Assembly (NCBI RefSeq): GCF_013409255.1
Contig: NZ_JACCAS010000001.1
Location: forward strand, 4,464,001 to 4,528,000
Source of the DNA: Paraburkholderia bryophila
Lineage (GTDB): Bacteria; Pseudomonadota; Gammaproteobacteria; Burkholderiales; Burkholderiaceae
Length of the DNA stretch: 64,000 nt
Direction of reading: 5' to 3'
Below, piece after piece: positions 36,663 to 45,606 of the stretch. How positions within the stretch are numbered: position 1 is the first letter of the stretch; every line of letters begins with the position of its first letter. A program made the translations under genes and the position numbers. Under the pieces are notes generated by a model. The model was not told the origin of the DNA. It made no database searches and was given only the letters and a program-made list of their open reading frames with translations.

Positions 36663-36712
36663 CGCCTGTCGGCCAGGCGCGCAATGACGGATAAGGTCGC
36701 GAGGCCAGCACC

Positions 36713-37720
36713 ATGTTCTATCTGATCGTTTCTTCACTCGACAGCTTCGTCTCCGCCGTGCAGACGTTGCTGTACGTCGACGTGGTGCAGCCGCTGCTGT
36801 TCCGCTTCGACCTGATGGGCTATGACGAAGACACCTACGACAGCCTCTACTGGGTGATCGTCGGCGTGCTGGAAGTGCTGGCCATGTACGCGGTGCTGCG
36901 CCCGCTGGAAGCACTGCGTCCGGTGGAGCGGTGGGAGAACCGCCGCGCGGTGCGCGTCGACGTGATTTACACGTGGATCGCCAAGCTCGGGATTCTCAAC
37001 CTGTTTTTCTTCTTCGCGCTGCAGCCTTTGTTCGACAACGTGCAGGCATGGCTGCGGCTGCACAACATCGCGAATCTCGAGTTCGACAATCTGTGGCCCG
37101 GCGTCACCACGCAGCCGCTCGTCACGTTCGTGATGTATCTGCTGGTGCTCGATTTCGCCGGTTACTGGTATCACCGCTGGGAACACCGCATCGGCGTGTG
37201 GTGGGAACTGCACGCGGTGCATCACAGCCAGCAGCAGATGTCGCTGTGGTCCGACGACCGCAACCATCTGCTCGACGATCTGCTGCAGGCGTCGTTCTTT
37301 GCCGTGATCGCGCTGGTGATCGGCGTGCCGCCGTCGCAATTCGTCGTGCTGGTCGCGATCACCAATCTTGCGCAGAGCGTGCAGCACGCGAACATCCGCC
37401 TGTACTTCGGCTGGCTCGGCGAGCGCCTGCTGGTCAGCCCGACTTTCCATCGCCGCCATCATGCAATCGGCTACGGGCATGAAGGGCTGAAGTACGGCTG
37501 CAACTTCGGCGTGCTGTTTCCGTGGTGGGACATGCTGTTTCGCAGCGCCTCCTGGAGCCGCGTGATGGAGCCGACCGGCATCAGCGATCAACTGCAAGGC
37601 CGCCGCTACGGCGACGGCTTCTGGGCGCAGCACGGGCTCGCGTTCGTGCGGATTGCCCGACGCCTCGCGTCGAAACGCGGCGGCGAACGCGGCGCGGGCA
37701 GCGACGCCAGCGCCGTTTGA
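36713..37720 (+). CDS. sterol desaturase/fatty acid hydroxylase family membrane protein
   Basis: The 335-residue integral membrane protein has at least four hydrophobic segments and the histidine clusters that bind a di-iron centre: HRWEHR (near 160), HAVHHSQQQM (near 172), the QHANIR histidine and HRRHHA (near 245). These are the C-5 sterol desaturase/fatty acid hydroxylase signature. Bacterial members hydroxylate or desaturate lipids such as hopanoids, fatty acids or alkylglycerols; the substrate here is unknown. GAGG sits before the ATG. It follows the secreted beta-propeller gene by 50 bases, suggesting a joint envelope-lipid role, which is inference. Confidence 0.88.
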   Translation: MFYLIVSSLDSFVSAVQTLLYVDVVQPLLFRFDLMGYDEDTYDSLYWVIVGVLEVLAMYAVLRPLEALRPVERWENRRAVRVDVIYTWIAKLGILNLFFFFALQPLFDNVQAWLRLHNIANLEFDNLWPGVTTQPLVTFVMYLLVLDFAGYWYHRWEHRIGVWWELHAVHHSQQQMSLWSDDRNHLLDDLLQASFFAVIALVIGVPPSQFVVLVAITNLAQSVQHANIRLYFGWLGERLLVSPTFHRRHHAIGYGHEGLKYGCNFGVLFPWWDMLFRSASWSRVMEPTGISDQLQGRRYGDGFWAQHGLAFVRIARRLASKRGGERGAGSDASAV

Positions 37721-37735
37721 GTCTCTCTTCCTTTG

Positions 37736-37757
37736 CGCCGCCGGTTCCCCGGCGGCG
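37736..37757 (+). terminator. possible terminator hairpin
   Basis: A perfect 9-bp GC stem (37736-37744 with 37749-37757) and TTCC loop stands 15 bases after the stop codon. No T-run follows, so termination is uncertain. Confidence 0.35.
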
Positions 37758-37874
37758 TGTCACGTGGTTTATCCTGTTCAGGTTTTCGCACGCCCCGAAC
37801 CCGAAGGCAAAAAGCTTTGGGCGCGGCGCGCGGCTTTCCTTATTCCATCGTTATGTTCACCGGCACTGGCTCGC

Positions 37875-38708
37875 ATGAATGATCTGTTGCGCTCGTTCGG
37901 GCGCGCGCTGGCAAGCGCGCTCCACCCGCGCATGCTCTGGCTGACCTTCATGCCGTTTTTCGCGGCAACGGTCGGCTGGGGCGTGACGCTGTGGTTCTCG
38001 TGGCAGACGCTGATCGGCGCCACGCGCGGCTGGCTCGATAGCTGGTCGTTCACGCTCACGCTGTACCGGCTGTTCGACTGGCTCGGCTTTTCGGCGCTGC
38101 ATACGGCGGTCGCGCCGTTTATCGTGATCGCGATGGCGATTCCGCTGATCGTCGTCACCGTGCTGCTGCTGATCGCCACGCTGTCGATGCCGTCCGTCAT
38201 CCGCTTTCTCGCGGCGCGGCAATTCGCGGGGCTCGAAATGCGCCGCGGCGGAACGTGGTACGGTAGCCTCGGCCAGGCGTTGTGGACCACGCTGGTCTGT
38301 CTGGTGCTGCTGATCGTCACGCTGCCGCTGTGGCTGGTGCCGCCGTTCTTCGCGCTGATTCCGCCGCTGCTGTGGGGCTGGCTGACCTATCGTGTGATGA
38401 GTTACGACGCGCTCGCGCTGCATGCCACCCGCGACGAGCGGCGCGCGCTGGTGCGGCGCTTCCGCTTGCCGCTGCTACTGATCGGCGTGGCCAGCGGCCT
38501 GCTCGGTTCGCTGCCCACTTTGCTGTGGGCGTCGTCGGTGTGGCTGATCGTGCTGTTTCCGGTGATCACCGCGGTGACGATCTGGATCTACGCGTTCATC
38601 CTCGTGTTTTCGGCGCTGTGGTTCGGCTACTACTGTTTGCGCGCGCTGCAGCGCATGCGCGCGGAAGAGCACGGCGGCGTGCGGCACGTGGCGCCGGTTA
38701 CTTATTGA
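37875..38708 (+). CDS. EI24-domain (CysZ-like) membrane protein
   Basis: The 277-residue protein opens with MNDLLRSFGRALASALHPRML and has about six hydrophobic segments (near 25-45, 70-110, 145-185, 205-230 and 235-260), with the LIVVTVLLLIATLSMP region typical of EI24/CysZ-type proteins. CysZ members move sulfate, but most EI24 proteins in this group are unassigned. The long loop between segments (about 110-140) is basic. The ATG at 37875 has only a weak ribosome site. It is followed after 30 bases by the molybdopterin-binding-domain gene on the same strand. Confidence 0.75.
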   Translation: MNDLLRSFGRALASALHPRMLWLTFMPFFAATVGWGVTLWFSWQTLIGATRGWLDSWSFTLTLYRLFDWLGFSALHTAVAPFIVIAMAIPLIVVTVLLLIATLSMPSVIRFLAARQFAGLEMRRGGTWYGSLGQALWTTLVCLVLLIVTLPLWLVPPFFALIPPLLWGWLTYRVMSYDALALHATRDERRALVRRFRLPLLLIGVASGLLGSLPTLLWASSVWLIVLFPVITAVTIWIYAFILVFSALWFGYYCLRALQRMRAEEHGGVRHVAPVTY

Positions 38709-38738
38709 TGAATTACTGACTAGGCAAAAGAGGCGGCA

Positions 38739-39584
38739 ATGGCATTTGGCGTCATCATCATCGGCGATGAAATTCTGTCGGGCAGACGGGTCGACAAGCA
38801 TCTGCCGAAGGTCATCGAATTGCTGGGCGCGCGCGGATTGTCGCTCGGCTGGGCGGAATATATCGGCGACGATCCCGAGCGCATTACCGCGACGCTGCGA
38901 CGCACCTTCGCGTCGGGCGATATCGTGTTCTCGACGGGCGGCATCGGCGCCACGCCGGACGATCACACGCGGCAATGCGCGGCGGCCGCGCTCGGCGTGC
39001 CGCTCGAACTGCATCCGGAAGCCGCCGCGCTGATTCAGGAGCGCATTCGCGACATGTATCCGGCGAACGCGGCGGCGCCGCTCGATCTGGAAACGCCCGA
39101 AAACCGGCATCGGTTGAATATGGGCACATATCCGCAGGGCGCGTCGATCATTCCGAACGGCTACAACAAGATTCCCGGCTTTTCGATCAACCAGCACCAC
39201 TTCGTGCCGGGCTTCCCGGTGATGGCCTGGCCGATGATCGAATGGGTGCTCGATACGCAGTACGCGGATCTGCATCACGCCATGCCGCATGCGGAAAAAT
39301 CGCTTCTAGTGTTCGAGTTGCCGGAGTCGCGTCTGACGCCGCTGATGGAAAAAATCGAACACGATTTCCCGAGCGTGCGGGTGTTCAGTCTGCCGAGCAT
39401 CGGCGACGCGGAGCGCGGCGGCGTGTACGCGCGGCATCATATCGATCTGGGGGTGAAGGGCGAGCCGGAAGCGGTGGCGGCGGCGTTCGTCAAACTGCGG
39501 GAAGGGGTGCATCTGTTGGGCGGCGATATCGTCGAGCCCGAGGTGGCTGCTGCTGCGGTGGCCGCGGCCAAACCGCGCGATTGA
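38739..39584 (+). CDS. CinA-type molybdopterin-binding-domain protein
   Basis: The 281-residue protein has a MoaB/MogA-like molybdopterin-binding domain (residues 1-175: IIIGDEILSGRRVDKHL, STGGIGATPDDHT) and a C-terminal extension of about 100 residues. The first part matches the N-terminal half of CinA, while the amidohydrolase half of CinA is missing. Stand-alone proteins of this kind are widespread and hydrolyse nucleotide-type substrates or have unknown roles. GAGG lies before the ATG. It is 30 bases downstream of the EI24 gene and ends in a terminator. Confidence 0.85.
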   Translation: MAFGVIIIGDEILSGRRVDKHLPKVIELLGARGLSLGWAEYIGDDPERITATLRRTFASGDIVFSTGGIGATPDDHTRQCAAAALGVPLELHPEAAALIQERIRDMYPANAAAPLDLETPENRHRLNMGTYPQGASIIPNGYNKIPGFSINQHHFVPGFPVMAWPMIEWVLDTQYADLHHAMPHAEKSLLVFELPESRLTPLMEKIEHDFPSVRVFSLPSIGDAERGGVYARHHIDLGVKGEPEAVAAAFVKLREGVHLLGGDIVEPEVAAAAVAAAKPRD

Positions 39585-39630
39585 TACGCGCGGCTGGCCT
39601 CACGTTTGACGTTTGATGTTGGACCCGATT

Positions 39631-39652
39631 CGGGCGCTACGGCGCCCGTTTT
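39631..39652 (+). terminator. intrinsic terminator
   Basis: A 7-bp GC stem (39631-39637 with 39642-39648), TACG loop and TTTT, 47 bases after the stop of the CinA-type gene. Confidence 0.7.
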
Positions 39653-39783
39653 CAATTGTGCTCGCGAGTGGCCCGGCGCTCGGCGCCCCCGGCAAATCAT
39701 CCGCCTGTCACATTCAGCGCCGACGATGGGACTCCGTTCCCGCTACGACCCGCGGTGCCCTCAAAGAGCGCAGCGCACCGCCA

Positions 39784-40248
39784 TCACGCGCCGATCCACG
39801 GCAAGCCCCGATAGCACCAGCCCGACACCGTCTTCCGATGCCCCTGGCCGTCCTTGTCGCCTTCGAAGCCTTCCAGCAGGTCATACGCCTTCGTAAAGCC
39901 GGCTTGCGTGGCGGCGATCGCGGCCAGCTTCGAGCGCGCGGCGCTGCGGCACAGGAACAGTACCGGCGTATCGGACGACGCCACCTGGCTCAGTTGCTGA
40001 AGGAACTCCTGATTCGGCACCGCGCCCGGATAGCGGGTCCACTCCACATGCGCGTACTGTCCGTCGCCGATCACCGGGCGGCCGACCCAGTCGAGTTCGG
40101 CGCGGGTGCGCACGTCGACGAGACGCGTGCGCGGATCGAGTTGCAACAGTTCGAACGCCTCGGCGGGCAACGCCGCGCCGGCGTAGGGCAACTGGTTGTC
40201 GGTGCGGCGGGTATCCGCCAACGCGTACAGTTGTTCGAGCGTGGCCAT
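39784..40248 (-). CDS. rhodanese-like domain protein
   Basis: The 154-residue protein is a single rhodanese domain: LVDVRTRAELDWVGRPVIG, HVEWTRYP, and the active-site loop VLFLCRSAARSKLAA with Cys near residue 107. Single-domain rhodaneses carry persulfide sulfur. The loop CRSAARSK is typical of the group. AAGGAG lies ten bases before ATG 40248. It is transcribed away from glnA, and its upstream region overlaps the nitrogen-control region. Confidence 0.85.
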   Translation of the reverse strand: MATLEQLYALADTRRTDNQLPYAGAALPAEAFELLQLDPRTRLVDVRTRAELDWVGRPVIGDGQYAHVEWTRYPGAVPNQEFLQQLSQVASSDTPVLFLCRSAARSKLAAIAATQAGFTKAYDLLEGFEGDKDGQGHRKTVSGWCYRGLPWIGA

Positions 40249-40393
40249 GAGCGTCTGTCTCCTTCGGACCAAATGATCATTCTAGCGCGCGGCGTGCGGC
40301 GCGCAGGGGCAGCGAGTCCAGAGGCGCGCGTGTTGACGAACGATCGTCGTTCAACCGTCGCCGGCGCGCAATCATGGTGCAAAATATCGTCCA

Positions 40394-40409
40394 TGCACCA
40401 AAATGAACC
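40394..40409 (+). promoter_or_regulatory. NtrC-type site, weaker copy
   Basis: TGCACCAAAATGAACC keeps the left half of the NtrC consensus TGCACC-N5-GGTGCA, while the right half is poor. A reversed half site ATGGTGCA is at 40374-40381. Confidence 0.5.
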
Positions 40410-40434
40410 GAGGTGTCGGATGCAGCTCGTCGGA

Positions 40435-40451
40435 TGCACGAATTTGGTGCG
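40435..40451 (+). promoter_or_regulatory. NtrC binding site, strong copy
   Basis: TGCACGAATTTGGTGCG matches the NtrC enhancer consensus TGCAC-N7-GTGCA except for the last base. It lies about 41 bases (four helical turns) from the weaker copy and about 100 bases upstream of the sigma-54 promoter. Confidence 0.75.
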
Positions 40452-40549
40452 TCGTTTGGCCTGAAGATTTCAACGTGGTTCATCGCGCGGTGCGGCCATT
40501 CCCCGCAAACGCGCGTGCAGTGTGGTTTTGCGCCGGCTTGGCGCATAGG

Positions 40550-40565
40550 TGGCACAGAAGCTGCT
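40550..40565 (+). promoter_or_regulatory. sigma-54 promoter of glnA
   Basis: TGGCACAGAAGCTGCT fits TGGCACG-N4-TTGCW with the invariant GG and GC at the right spacing. Transcription would start near 40576, about 125 bases before the glnA ATG. Confidence 0.8.
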
Positions 40566-40700
40566 TTATTGGTGCCGATCGATTTGTTCCAGCAGTTCCT
40601 TATGGTCCTCCTCACCGATAGAGGGGTGGACGTGCCGGGGCGGGTCAGCTAGATTGGGCGGCGGCTGAATCCGCCGAATTCGTTAATCAGGAGATAGGTT

Positions 40701-42116
40701 ATGAGTAAATCCGTGGCCGACGTCATTCAACTCGTCAAAGACGAAGACGTCAAGTTTGTCGACTTCCGTTTCACCGACACGCGCGGCAAAGAGCAACACG
40801 TTTCGGTGCCGGTGTCGGCATTCGATGAAGACAAGTTCGAAAGCGGCCATGCGTTTGACGGTTCGTCGATTGCCGGCTGGAAGGGCATCGAAGCATCGGA
40901 CATGTTGCTGATCCCGGACGCGAACACGGCCTTCATCGACCCGTTCTACGAAGAATCGACCCTCGTGCTGACCTGCGACGTCGTTGAACCGGCTGACGGC
41001 AAGGGCTACGAACGCGACCCGCGTTCGCTCGCCAAGCGCGCTGAAGCGTACCTGAAGAGCACGGGCCTCGGCGACACGGCTTTCTTCGGTCCGGAACCCG
41101 AATTCTTCATTTTCGATTCGATCAAGTGGGGCACGGACCAGTCGGGCACGTTCGTCAAGATCGGTTCGGAAGAAGCACCGTGGTCGTCGTCGATGGACTT
41201 CGAAGGCGGCAACACCGGCCACCGTCCGGGCACCAAGGGCGGCTACTTCCCGGTCGCTCCGGTCGACACGTTCCAGGACATCCGTTCGGAAATGTGTCTG
41301 CTGCTCGAACAGATCGGCATTCCGGTCGAAGTGCATCACCACGAAGTCGCGGGCCAAGGCCAGAACGAAATCGGCACGAAGTTCTCGACGCTGGTGCAAC
41401 GCGCCGACTGGCTGCAGCAAATGAAGTACATCATCCACAACGTGGCGCACACGTACGGCAAGACGGCAACGTTCATGCCGAAGCCGGTGGTTGGCGATAA
41501 CGGTTCGGGCATGCACGTTCACCAGTCGATCTGGAAAGACGGCGCGAACCTGTTCGCGGGCAACGGTTACGCAGGTCTGTCGGAATTCGCGCTGTTCTAC
41601 ATCGGCGGCATCATCAAGCATGCTCGCGCGCTGAACGCGATCACGAACCCGTCGACGAACTCGTACAAGCGCCTCGTGCCGCACTTCGAAGCACCGGTCA
41701 AGCTGGCTTACTCGGCTCGCAACCGTTCGGCATCGATCCGCATTCCGCACGTGTCGAACCCGAAGGGTCGCCGTATCGAAACGCGTTTCCCGGATCCGAT
41801 GGCGAATCCGTACCTGTGCTTCTCCGCGCTGATGATGGCGGGTCTGGACGGCGTGCAGAACAAGATTCACCCGGGCGAAGCCGCCGACAAGAACCTGTAC
41901 GACCTGCCGCCGGAAGAGGATGCAAAGATCCCGACCGTGTGTGCCGGCCTCGACCAGGCTCTCGACGCGCTGGACGCGGACCGCGAATTCCTGACGCGCG
42001 GTGGCGTGTTCACGGACTCGATGCTCGACGCGTACATCGAACTGAAGACGGGCGAGCTGCAACGCTATCGTCAGTCGGTGCACCCGATCGAATTCGAAAT
42101 GTACTACTCGCTGTAA
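40701..42116 (+). CDS. glnA: glutamine synthetase type I
   Basis: The 471-residue protein is a GSI-beta enzyme of the usual length: an N-terminal beta-grasp domain (residues 1-100, [21 protein letters not shown]), and the catalytic core with [32 protein letters not shown] and NRSASIRIP metal/ATP/glutamate motifs. The adenylylation loop has Tyr near residue 400 (NLYDLP). It makes glutamine from glutamate, ammonia and ATP in the cytosol as a dodecamer. GGAG supports the ATG. Upstream NtrC sites and a sigma-54 promoter and downstream ntrB-ntrC place it in the nitrogen regulon. It has its own terminator before ntrB. Confidence 0.97.
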   Translation: MSKSVADVIQLVKDEDVKFVDFRFTDTRGKEQHVSVPVSAFDEDKFESGHAFDGSSIAGWKGIEASDMLLIPDANTAFIDPFYEESTLVLTCDVVEPADGKGYERDPRSLAKRAEAYLKSTGLGDTAFFGPEPEFFIFDSIKWGTDQSGTFVKIGSEEAPWSSSMDFEGGNTGHRPGTKGGYFPVAPVDTFQDIRSEMCLLLEQIGIPVEVHHHEVAGQGQNEIGTKFSTLVQRADWLQQMKYIIHNVAHTYGKTATFMPKPVVGDNGSGMHVHQSIWKDGANLFAGNGYAGLSEFALFYIGGIIKHARALNAITNPSTNSYKRLVPHFEAPVKLAYSARNRSASIRIPHVSNPKGRRIETRFPDPMANPYLCFSALMMAGLDGVQNKIHPGEAADKNLYDLPPEEDAKIPTVCAGLDQALDALDADREFLTRGGVFTDSMLDAYIELKTGELQRYRQSVHPIEFEMYYSL

Positions 42117-42180
42117 GCGGTCATGGCGCTTCGCCCTTCACCCGGCGAAGCGCTTGACCCGACGCTCGCGATCGGTCACG

Positions 42181-42207
42181 AAGGGACGGCGGCGCCGTCC
42201 CTTTTTT
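42181..42207 (+). terminator. intrinsic terminator of glnA
   Basis: A 10-bp stem (42181-42190 with 42194-42203) and T-run to 42207, 64 bases after the glnA stop. This separates glnA from ntrB, though read-through at nitrogen limitation is known in enteric bacteria. Confidence 0.88.
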
Positions 42208-42370
42208 GTTAGAGCGTGCACAACGTTTGCGGCTTCGTCGCAGCGTGCGTGGTCCATACGCCGCGTCATGGTTTGAGCAGCAAAGGCAGCACAAGCAGCA
42301 CAAGCAGCAAAGGCAACCGAATTAGCTGACACCCCGTTTCATCACCATCTCCTATCGGCCAGACTGCAAG

Positions 42371-43513
42371 ATGGTTCTTAAGAATTTGATCAAGGCAAGG
42401 AAAGGGCACGAGCAGTCGCTGTCGGACGACGTCCAACTCGTCGGCTCCGGTTTGTTGCCGGGCTTCGAGGCGTTGCCCACGGTCGTGCTGGTGCTCGACA
42501 AGCGCACGCTGCGCGTCGCGTTTGCGAATCCGTCCGCGGAGTCGATGCTCGAACTCTCGCGCAAGCAACTGACGCAGATGGCGTGGGGGGAGATCTTCTC
42601 CAACGGGGACGAACTGGTCGCGACCATTTCCGCGATCGCCGCCAACCGTTTTCACGCGACCCATCTCGACGCCGTACTTGAGCGCCCTGGCCACGAGCCG
42701 CTGCATGTGCATGCGATCGTCGGCTTTCTGGAGAGCGCGCAAGATTACGTGCTGCTCGAACTGTTCGAGAACGAGCGGCATCTGCGCACCGATCGTGAGG
42801 AACGCATCAACGACCTCACGGCGGTCAACAAGCAACTGATCCGCAATCTCGCGCACGAAATCAAGAACCCGCTCGGCGGAATTCGCGGCGCGGCGCAACT
42901 GCTCGAGTTCGAACTCAGCGAGCGTCAGCGCGACGAGTTGCGCGAGTACACGCAGGTCATCATCAAGGAGTCGGACCGGTTGCAGACGCTGGTCGACCGC
43001 TTGCTCGAACCGCACCGTCATCCGCATATCGTTGGCGACGTGAATATTCACGAAGTGTGCGAGCGCGTGCGCCAGGTGATTCTCGCGGAGTTTCCGCGCG
43101 GCCTGACGATCGAACGCGATTACGACGTGAGTGTGCCCGACTTGCGCGGCGACAAGGAACAACTGATCCAGGCGCTGCTGAACATTGTGCGCAATGCGGC
43201 CGAAGCGCTGCGCGAACGCATTTCGCAAGGCGACGCGCGGATCGAATTGCGCACCCGCATTGCCCGCAAGATCACCGTGTCGAAACGCTTATGTAAGCTG
43301 GCACTGGACTTGCGTATCACGGACAACGGCCCAGGTATTCCTGAGGAAATCCGCGACCGTATCTTCTATCCGCTCGTGTCGGGGCGCGAGGATGGTAGCG
43401 GTCTCGGTTTGACGCTCGCGCAGACTTTCGTGCAACAGCACGATGGGTTGATCGAAGTGGATAGCCGGCCGGGCCACACCGAGTTTCAGATTTTGCTGCC
43501 GCTCGACTGCTAA
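42371..43513 (+). CDS. glnL: nitrogen regulation histidine kinase NtrB
   Basis: The 380-residue cytosolic kinase has a PAS domain (about 30-135), the HisKA motif with phospho-acceptor H162 (NLAHEIKNPLGGIRGAAQL), and a HATPase domain (about 260-380, NIVRNAAEA, DNGPGIP and DGSGLGLTLA). There is no transmembrane segment, as expected for NtrB, which is controlled by PII proteins. It phosphorylates NtrC at low nitrogen. The downstream ntrC starts 37 bases after its stop. The ATG has a weak ribosome site. Confidence 0.95.
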   Translation: MVLKNLIKARKGHEQSLSDDVQLVGSGLLPGFEALPTVVLVLDKRTLRVAFANPSAESMLELSRKQLTQMAWGEIFSNGDELVATISAIAANRFHATHLDAVLERPGHEPLHVHAIVGFLESAQDYVLLELFENERHLRTDREERINDLTAVNKQLIRNLAHEIKNPLGGIRGAAQLLEFELSERQRDELREYTQVIIKESDRLQTLVDRLLEPHRHPHIVGDVNIHEVCERVRQVILAEFPRGLTIERDYDVSVPDLRGDKEQLIQALLNIVRNAAEALRERISQGDARIELRTRIARKITVSKRLCKLALDLRITDNGPGIPEEIRDRIFYPLVSGREDGSGLGLTLAQTFVQQHDGLIEVDSRPGHTEFQILLPLDC

Positions 43514-43549
43514 AACCAAAATGTATCTCTAGACTTCTGACCGACCTAT

Positions 43550-45061
43550 ATGAAGCCGATCTGGATAGTAGACGACGATCAATCGATTCGCTGGGTGCTC
43601 GAAAAAGCGCTCGCCCGCGAAAACTTCGCGACCCGCAGCTTCGCGAACGTGCGCGAGGCCTCCGCCGCGCTCGATCACGACAGCCCGCAAGTGCTCGTGT
43701 CCGACATCAGGATGCCGGGCGGTTCCGGTCTCGAATTGCTGCAAACCGTGCGTGAGAAGGTGCCGGGCTTGCCCGTCATCATCATGACTGCGTTCTCGGA
43801 TCTGGACAGCGCGGTCGCCGCGTTCCAGGGCGGGGCGTTCGAATATCTCGCCAAGCCGTTCGATGTCGACAAGGCCGTCGAACTGATCCGTCGCGCGGTC
43901 GACGAAAGCATGCGCGGCGAACAGACGTGGGACGACCGTCCCGCCGAAGCACCGGAAATGCTCGGCCAGGCGCCGGCCATGCAGGACATGTTTCGCGCGA
44001 TCGGCCGCTTGTCCCATTCGGCGGCGACCGTGCTCATTACCGGCGAATCAGGCACCGGGAAGGAACTGGTCGCGCGTGCGTTGCACCGGCATAGCCCACG
44101 CGCGAACGGTCCGTTCATCGCGCTGAACACCGCGGCGATTCCGAAGGATCTGTTGGAATCCGAACTGTTCGGCCACGAGCGCGGCGCGTTCACCGGCGCG
44201 CAGGCCATGCGCCAGGGGCGTTTCGAGCAGGCCGAAAACGGCACGCTGTTTCTCGATGAAATCGGCGACATGCCGTTCGATCTGCAAACGCGTTTGTTGC
44301 GCGTGCTGTCGGATGGGCAGTTTTATCGGGTCGGCGGGCATAATCCGTTGCGCGCGAATGTGCGCGTGATCGCGGCGACGCACCAGAATCTCGAATCGCG
44401 CGTGCGTCAGGGCTTGTTCCGCGAGGACTTGTATCACCGGCTCAATGTGATCCGTTTGCGCTTGCCGGCTTTGCGTGAGCGTAGCGAAGATATTCCGCTG
44501 CTCACGCGTCACTTCCTGCAGAAGAGCGCGCGCGATCTCGGCGTCGAGCCGAAGCGCGTATCGGAAGAGGCGCTCGCTTATCTGGCGTCGTTGCCGTTTC
44601 CGGGCAACGTGCGGCAACTGGAAAATCTGGCCAACTGGCTGACGGTGATGGCGCCCGCGCAGACCATCGAGATCAAGGACTTGCCGCCCGATCTCGGTCC
44701 GGCGCAAGTGGGTGTCTCCGATCTGACCGGCGGTGGCGGCGTGCTTGGCGCGGGCGAGGTGGGGCTGGCGGGCACGGCGCCGACCAACGGCGTCAGCGCG
44801 GCGGCGCATCCGGCAGCGGGCGGCGTGCCGGTCGCGTCGACGGTGAGCGCCTGGGAAGGCGGCTTGCGTACCGAAGTCGCGCGCATGCTGCGTGAAAACG
44901 CCGCGGACGTGATGGACGAACTCGCGCGACGCTTTGAAGCGGCGGTGATTCGCGAGGCGCTGGATTTCACGCGGGGCCGCAAGGTGGAGGCGGCTGAGCG
45001 GCTGGGGATCGGGCGCAATACGATTACGCGGAAGATTCAGGAGTTGAATCTCGAGCCGTAA
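43550..45061 (+). CDS. glnG: nitrogen regulation response regulator NtrC
   Basis: The 503-residue protein has a receiver domain (1-120, D52 in VSDIRMPGGSG), a sigma-54 AAA+ domain (about 140-375: GESGTGKE, GAFTGA intact, GTLFLDEIGDMP) and a C-terminal Fis-type HTH (about 455-503, AAERLGIGRNTITRKIQEL). Between them is a Gly/Ala-rich linker of about 50 residues with a non-conserved sequence. It activates sigma-54 promoters including that of glnA. It ends the operon with a terminator. Confidence 0.96.
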   Translation: MKPIWIVDDDQSIRWVLEKALARENFATRSFANVREASAALDHDSPQVLVSDIRMPGGSGLELLQTVREKVPGLPVIIMTAFSDLDSAVAAFQGGAFEYLAKPFDVDKAVELIRRAVDESMRGEQTWDDRPAEAPEMLGQAPAMQDMFRAIGRLSHSAATVLITGESGTGKELVARALHRHSPRANGPFIALNTAAIPKDLLESELFGHERGAFTGAQAMRQGRFEQAENGTLFLDEIGDMPFDLQTRLLRVLSDGQFYRVGGHNPLRANVRVIAATHQNLESRVRQGLFREDLYHRLNVIRLRLPALRERSEDIPLLTRHFLQKSARDLGVEPKRVSEEALAYLASLPFPGNVRQLENLANWLTVMAPAQTIEIKDLPPDLGPAQVGVSDLTGGGGVLGAGEVGLAGTAPTNGVSAAAHPAAGGVPVASTVSAWEGGLRTEVARMLRENAADVMDELARRFEAAVIREALDFTRGRKVEAAERLGIGRNTITRKIQELNLEP

Positions 45062-45079
45062 TGCGTGAATAGTTTGATC

Positions 45080-45112
45080 GGTCAAGGCGGTGTGTACACC
45101 GCCTTGACCTTT
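45080..45112 (+). terminator. intrinsic terminator of ntrC
   Basis: An extended GC-rich hairpin (45080-45093 with 45096-45109, practical loop larger) followed by TTT, 18 bases after the ntrC stop. It also lies just beyond the end of the convergent secreted-protein gene. Confidence 0.8.
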
Positions 45113-45130
45113 AAAGCCTTGTCGCTGCCG

Positions 45131-45604
45131 CTACGACGCGGTCTTTTCGGCGGCCTTCACCAGAACGAATTCCGAACCCTCCAGCCGGTAATAGTAGACG
45201 CCGCCGCCGGTCTCGTTCCGACTGCCGTGCACGACGATCAGACTGCTGTCGCGTCTGAACTCAATCGGTTCGTTGACGTCGACATCCCAGCAACAGACCG
45301 TGAACGGCAGCCAGATAACACCGCCGGTTTTCGCGTCGATCGCGACAGTCATAATGCAGGATGCACCGCATCCCCAGCTCGCCAGCGTGTAGTGCCCGGC
45401 GTAGTTTGGCTTCTGGCCGCTTAACTGACGCAGGCGAGTGGCGAATTTGCGATCCCGCGCCGAAATAATCTTCACTTTTGCGGGTTGACCGTTGAATACG
45501 TTTTCGACCGGGAAAGCGTCGAAGCGGGGCAGAGGTTCGTCCGCGAAGGTTCGGCCGATGCCGCACATTGCCAAAACAAATAACGCGAGGAATAGCCTTT
45601 TCAT
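45131..45604 (-). CDS. secreted cysteine-containing protein, candidate immunity protein
   Basis: The 157-residue protein has a signal peptide (MKRLFLALFVLAMCGIGRTFA, cut near residue 21) and a mature part with two Cys pairs (WGCGASC and VCCWDV), a PNYAGHYTLASWGCG segment and WLPF. Many uncharacterised proteobacterial periplasmic proteins share the last-named segments, but I know of no assigned function. It begins two bases beyond the stop of the lysozyme-like gene on the same strand, so the two are co-translated. The neighbour is a muramidase-like protein without a signal peptide, and this arrangement is that of toxin-immunity pairs in which the immunity partner acts in the periplasm. The role is inferred from context only. 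Confidence 0.75.
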   Translation of the reverse strand: MKRLFLALFVLAMCGIGRTFADEPLPRFDAFPVENVFNGQPAKVKIISARDRKFATRLRQLSGQKPNYAGHYTLASWGCGASCIMTVAIDAKTGGVIWLPFTVCCWDVDVNEPIEFRRDSSLIVVHGSRNETGGGVYYYRLEGSEFVLVKAAEKTAS

Positions 45605-45606
45605 AT

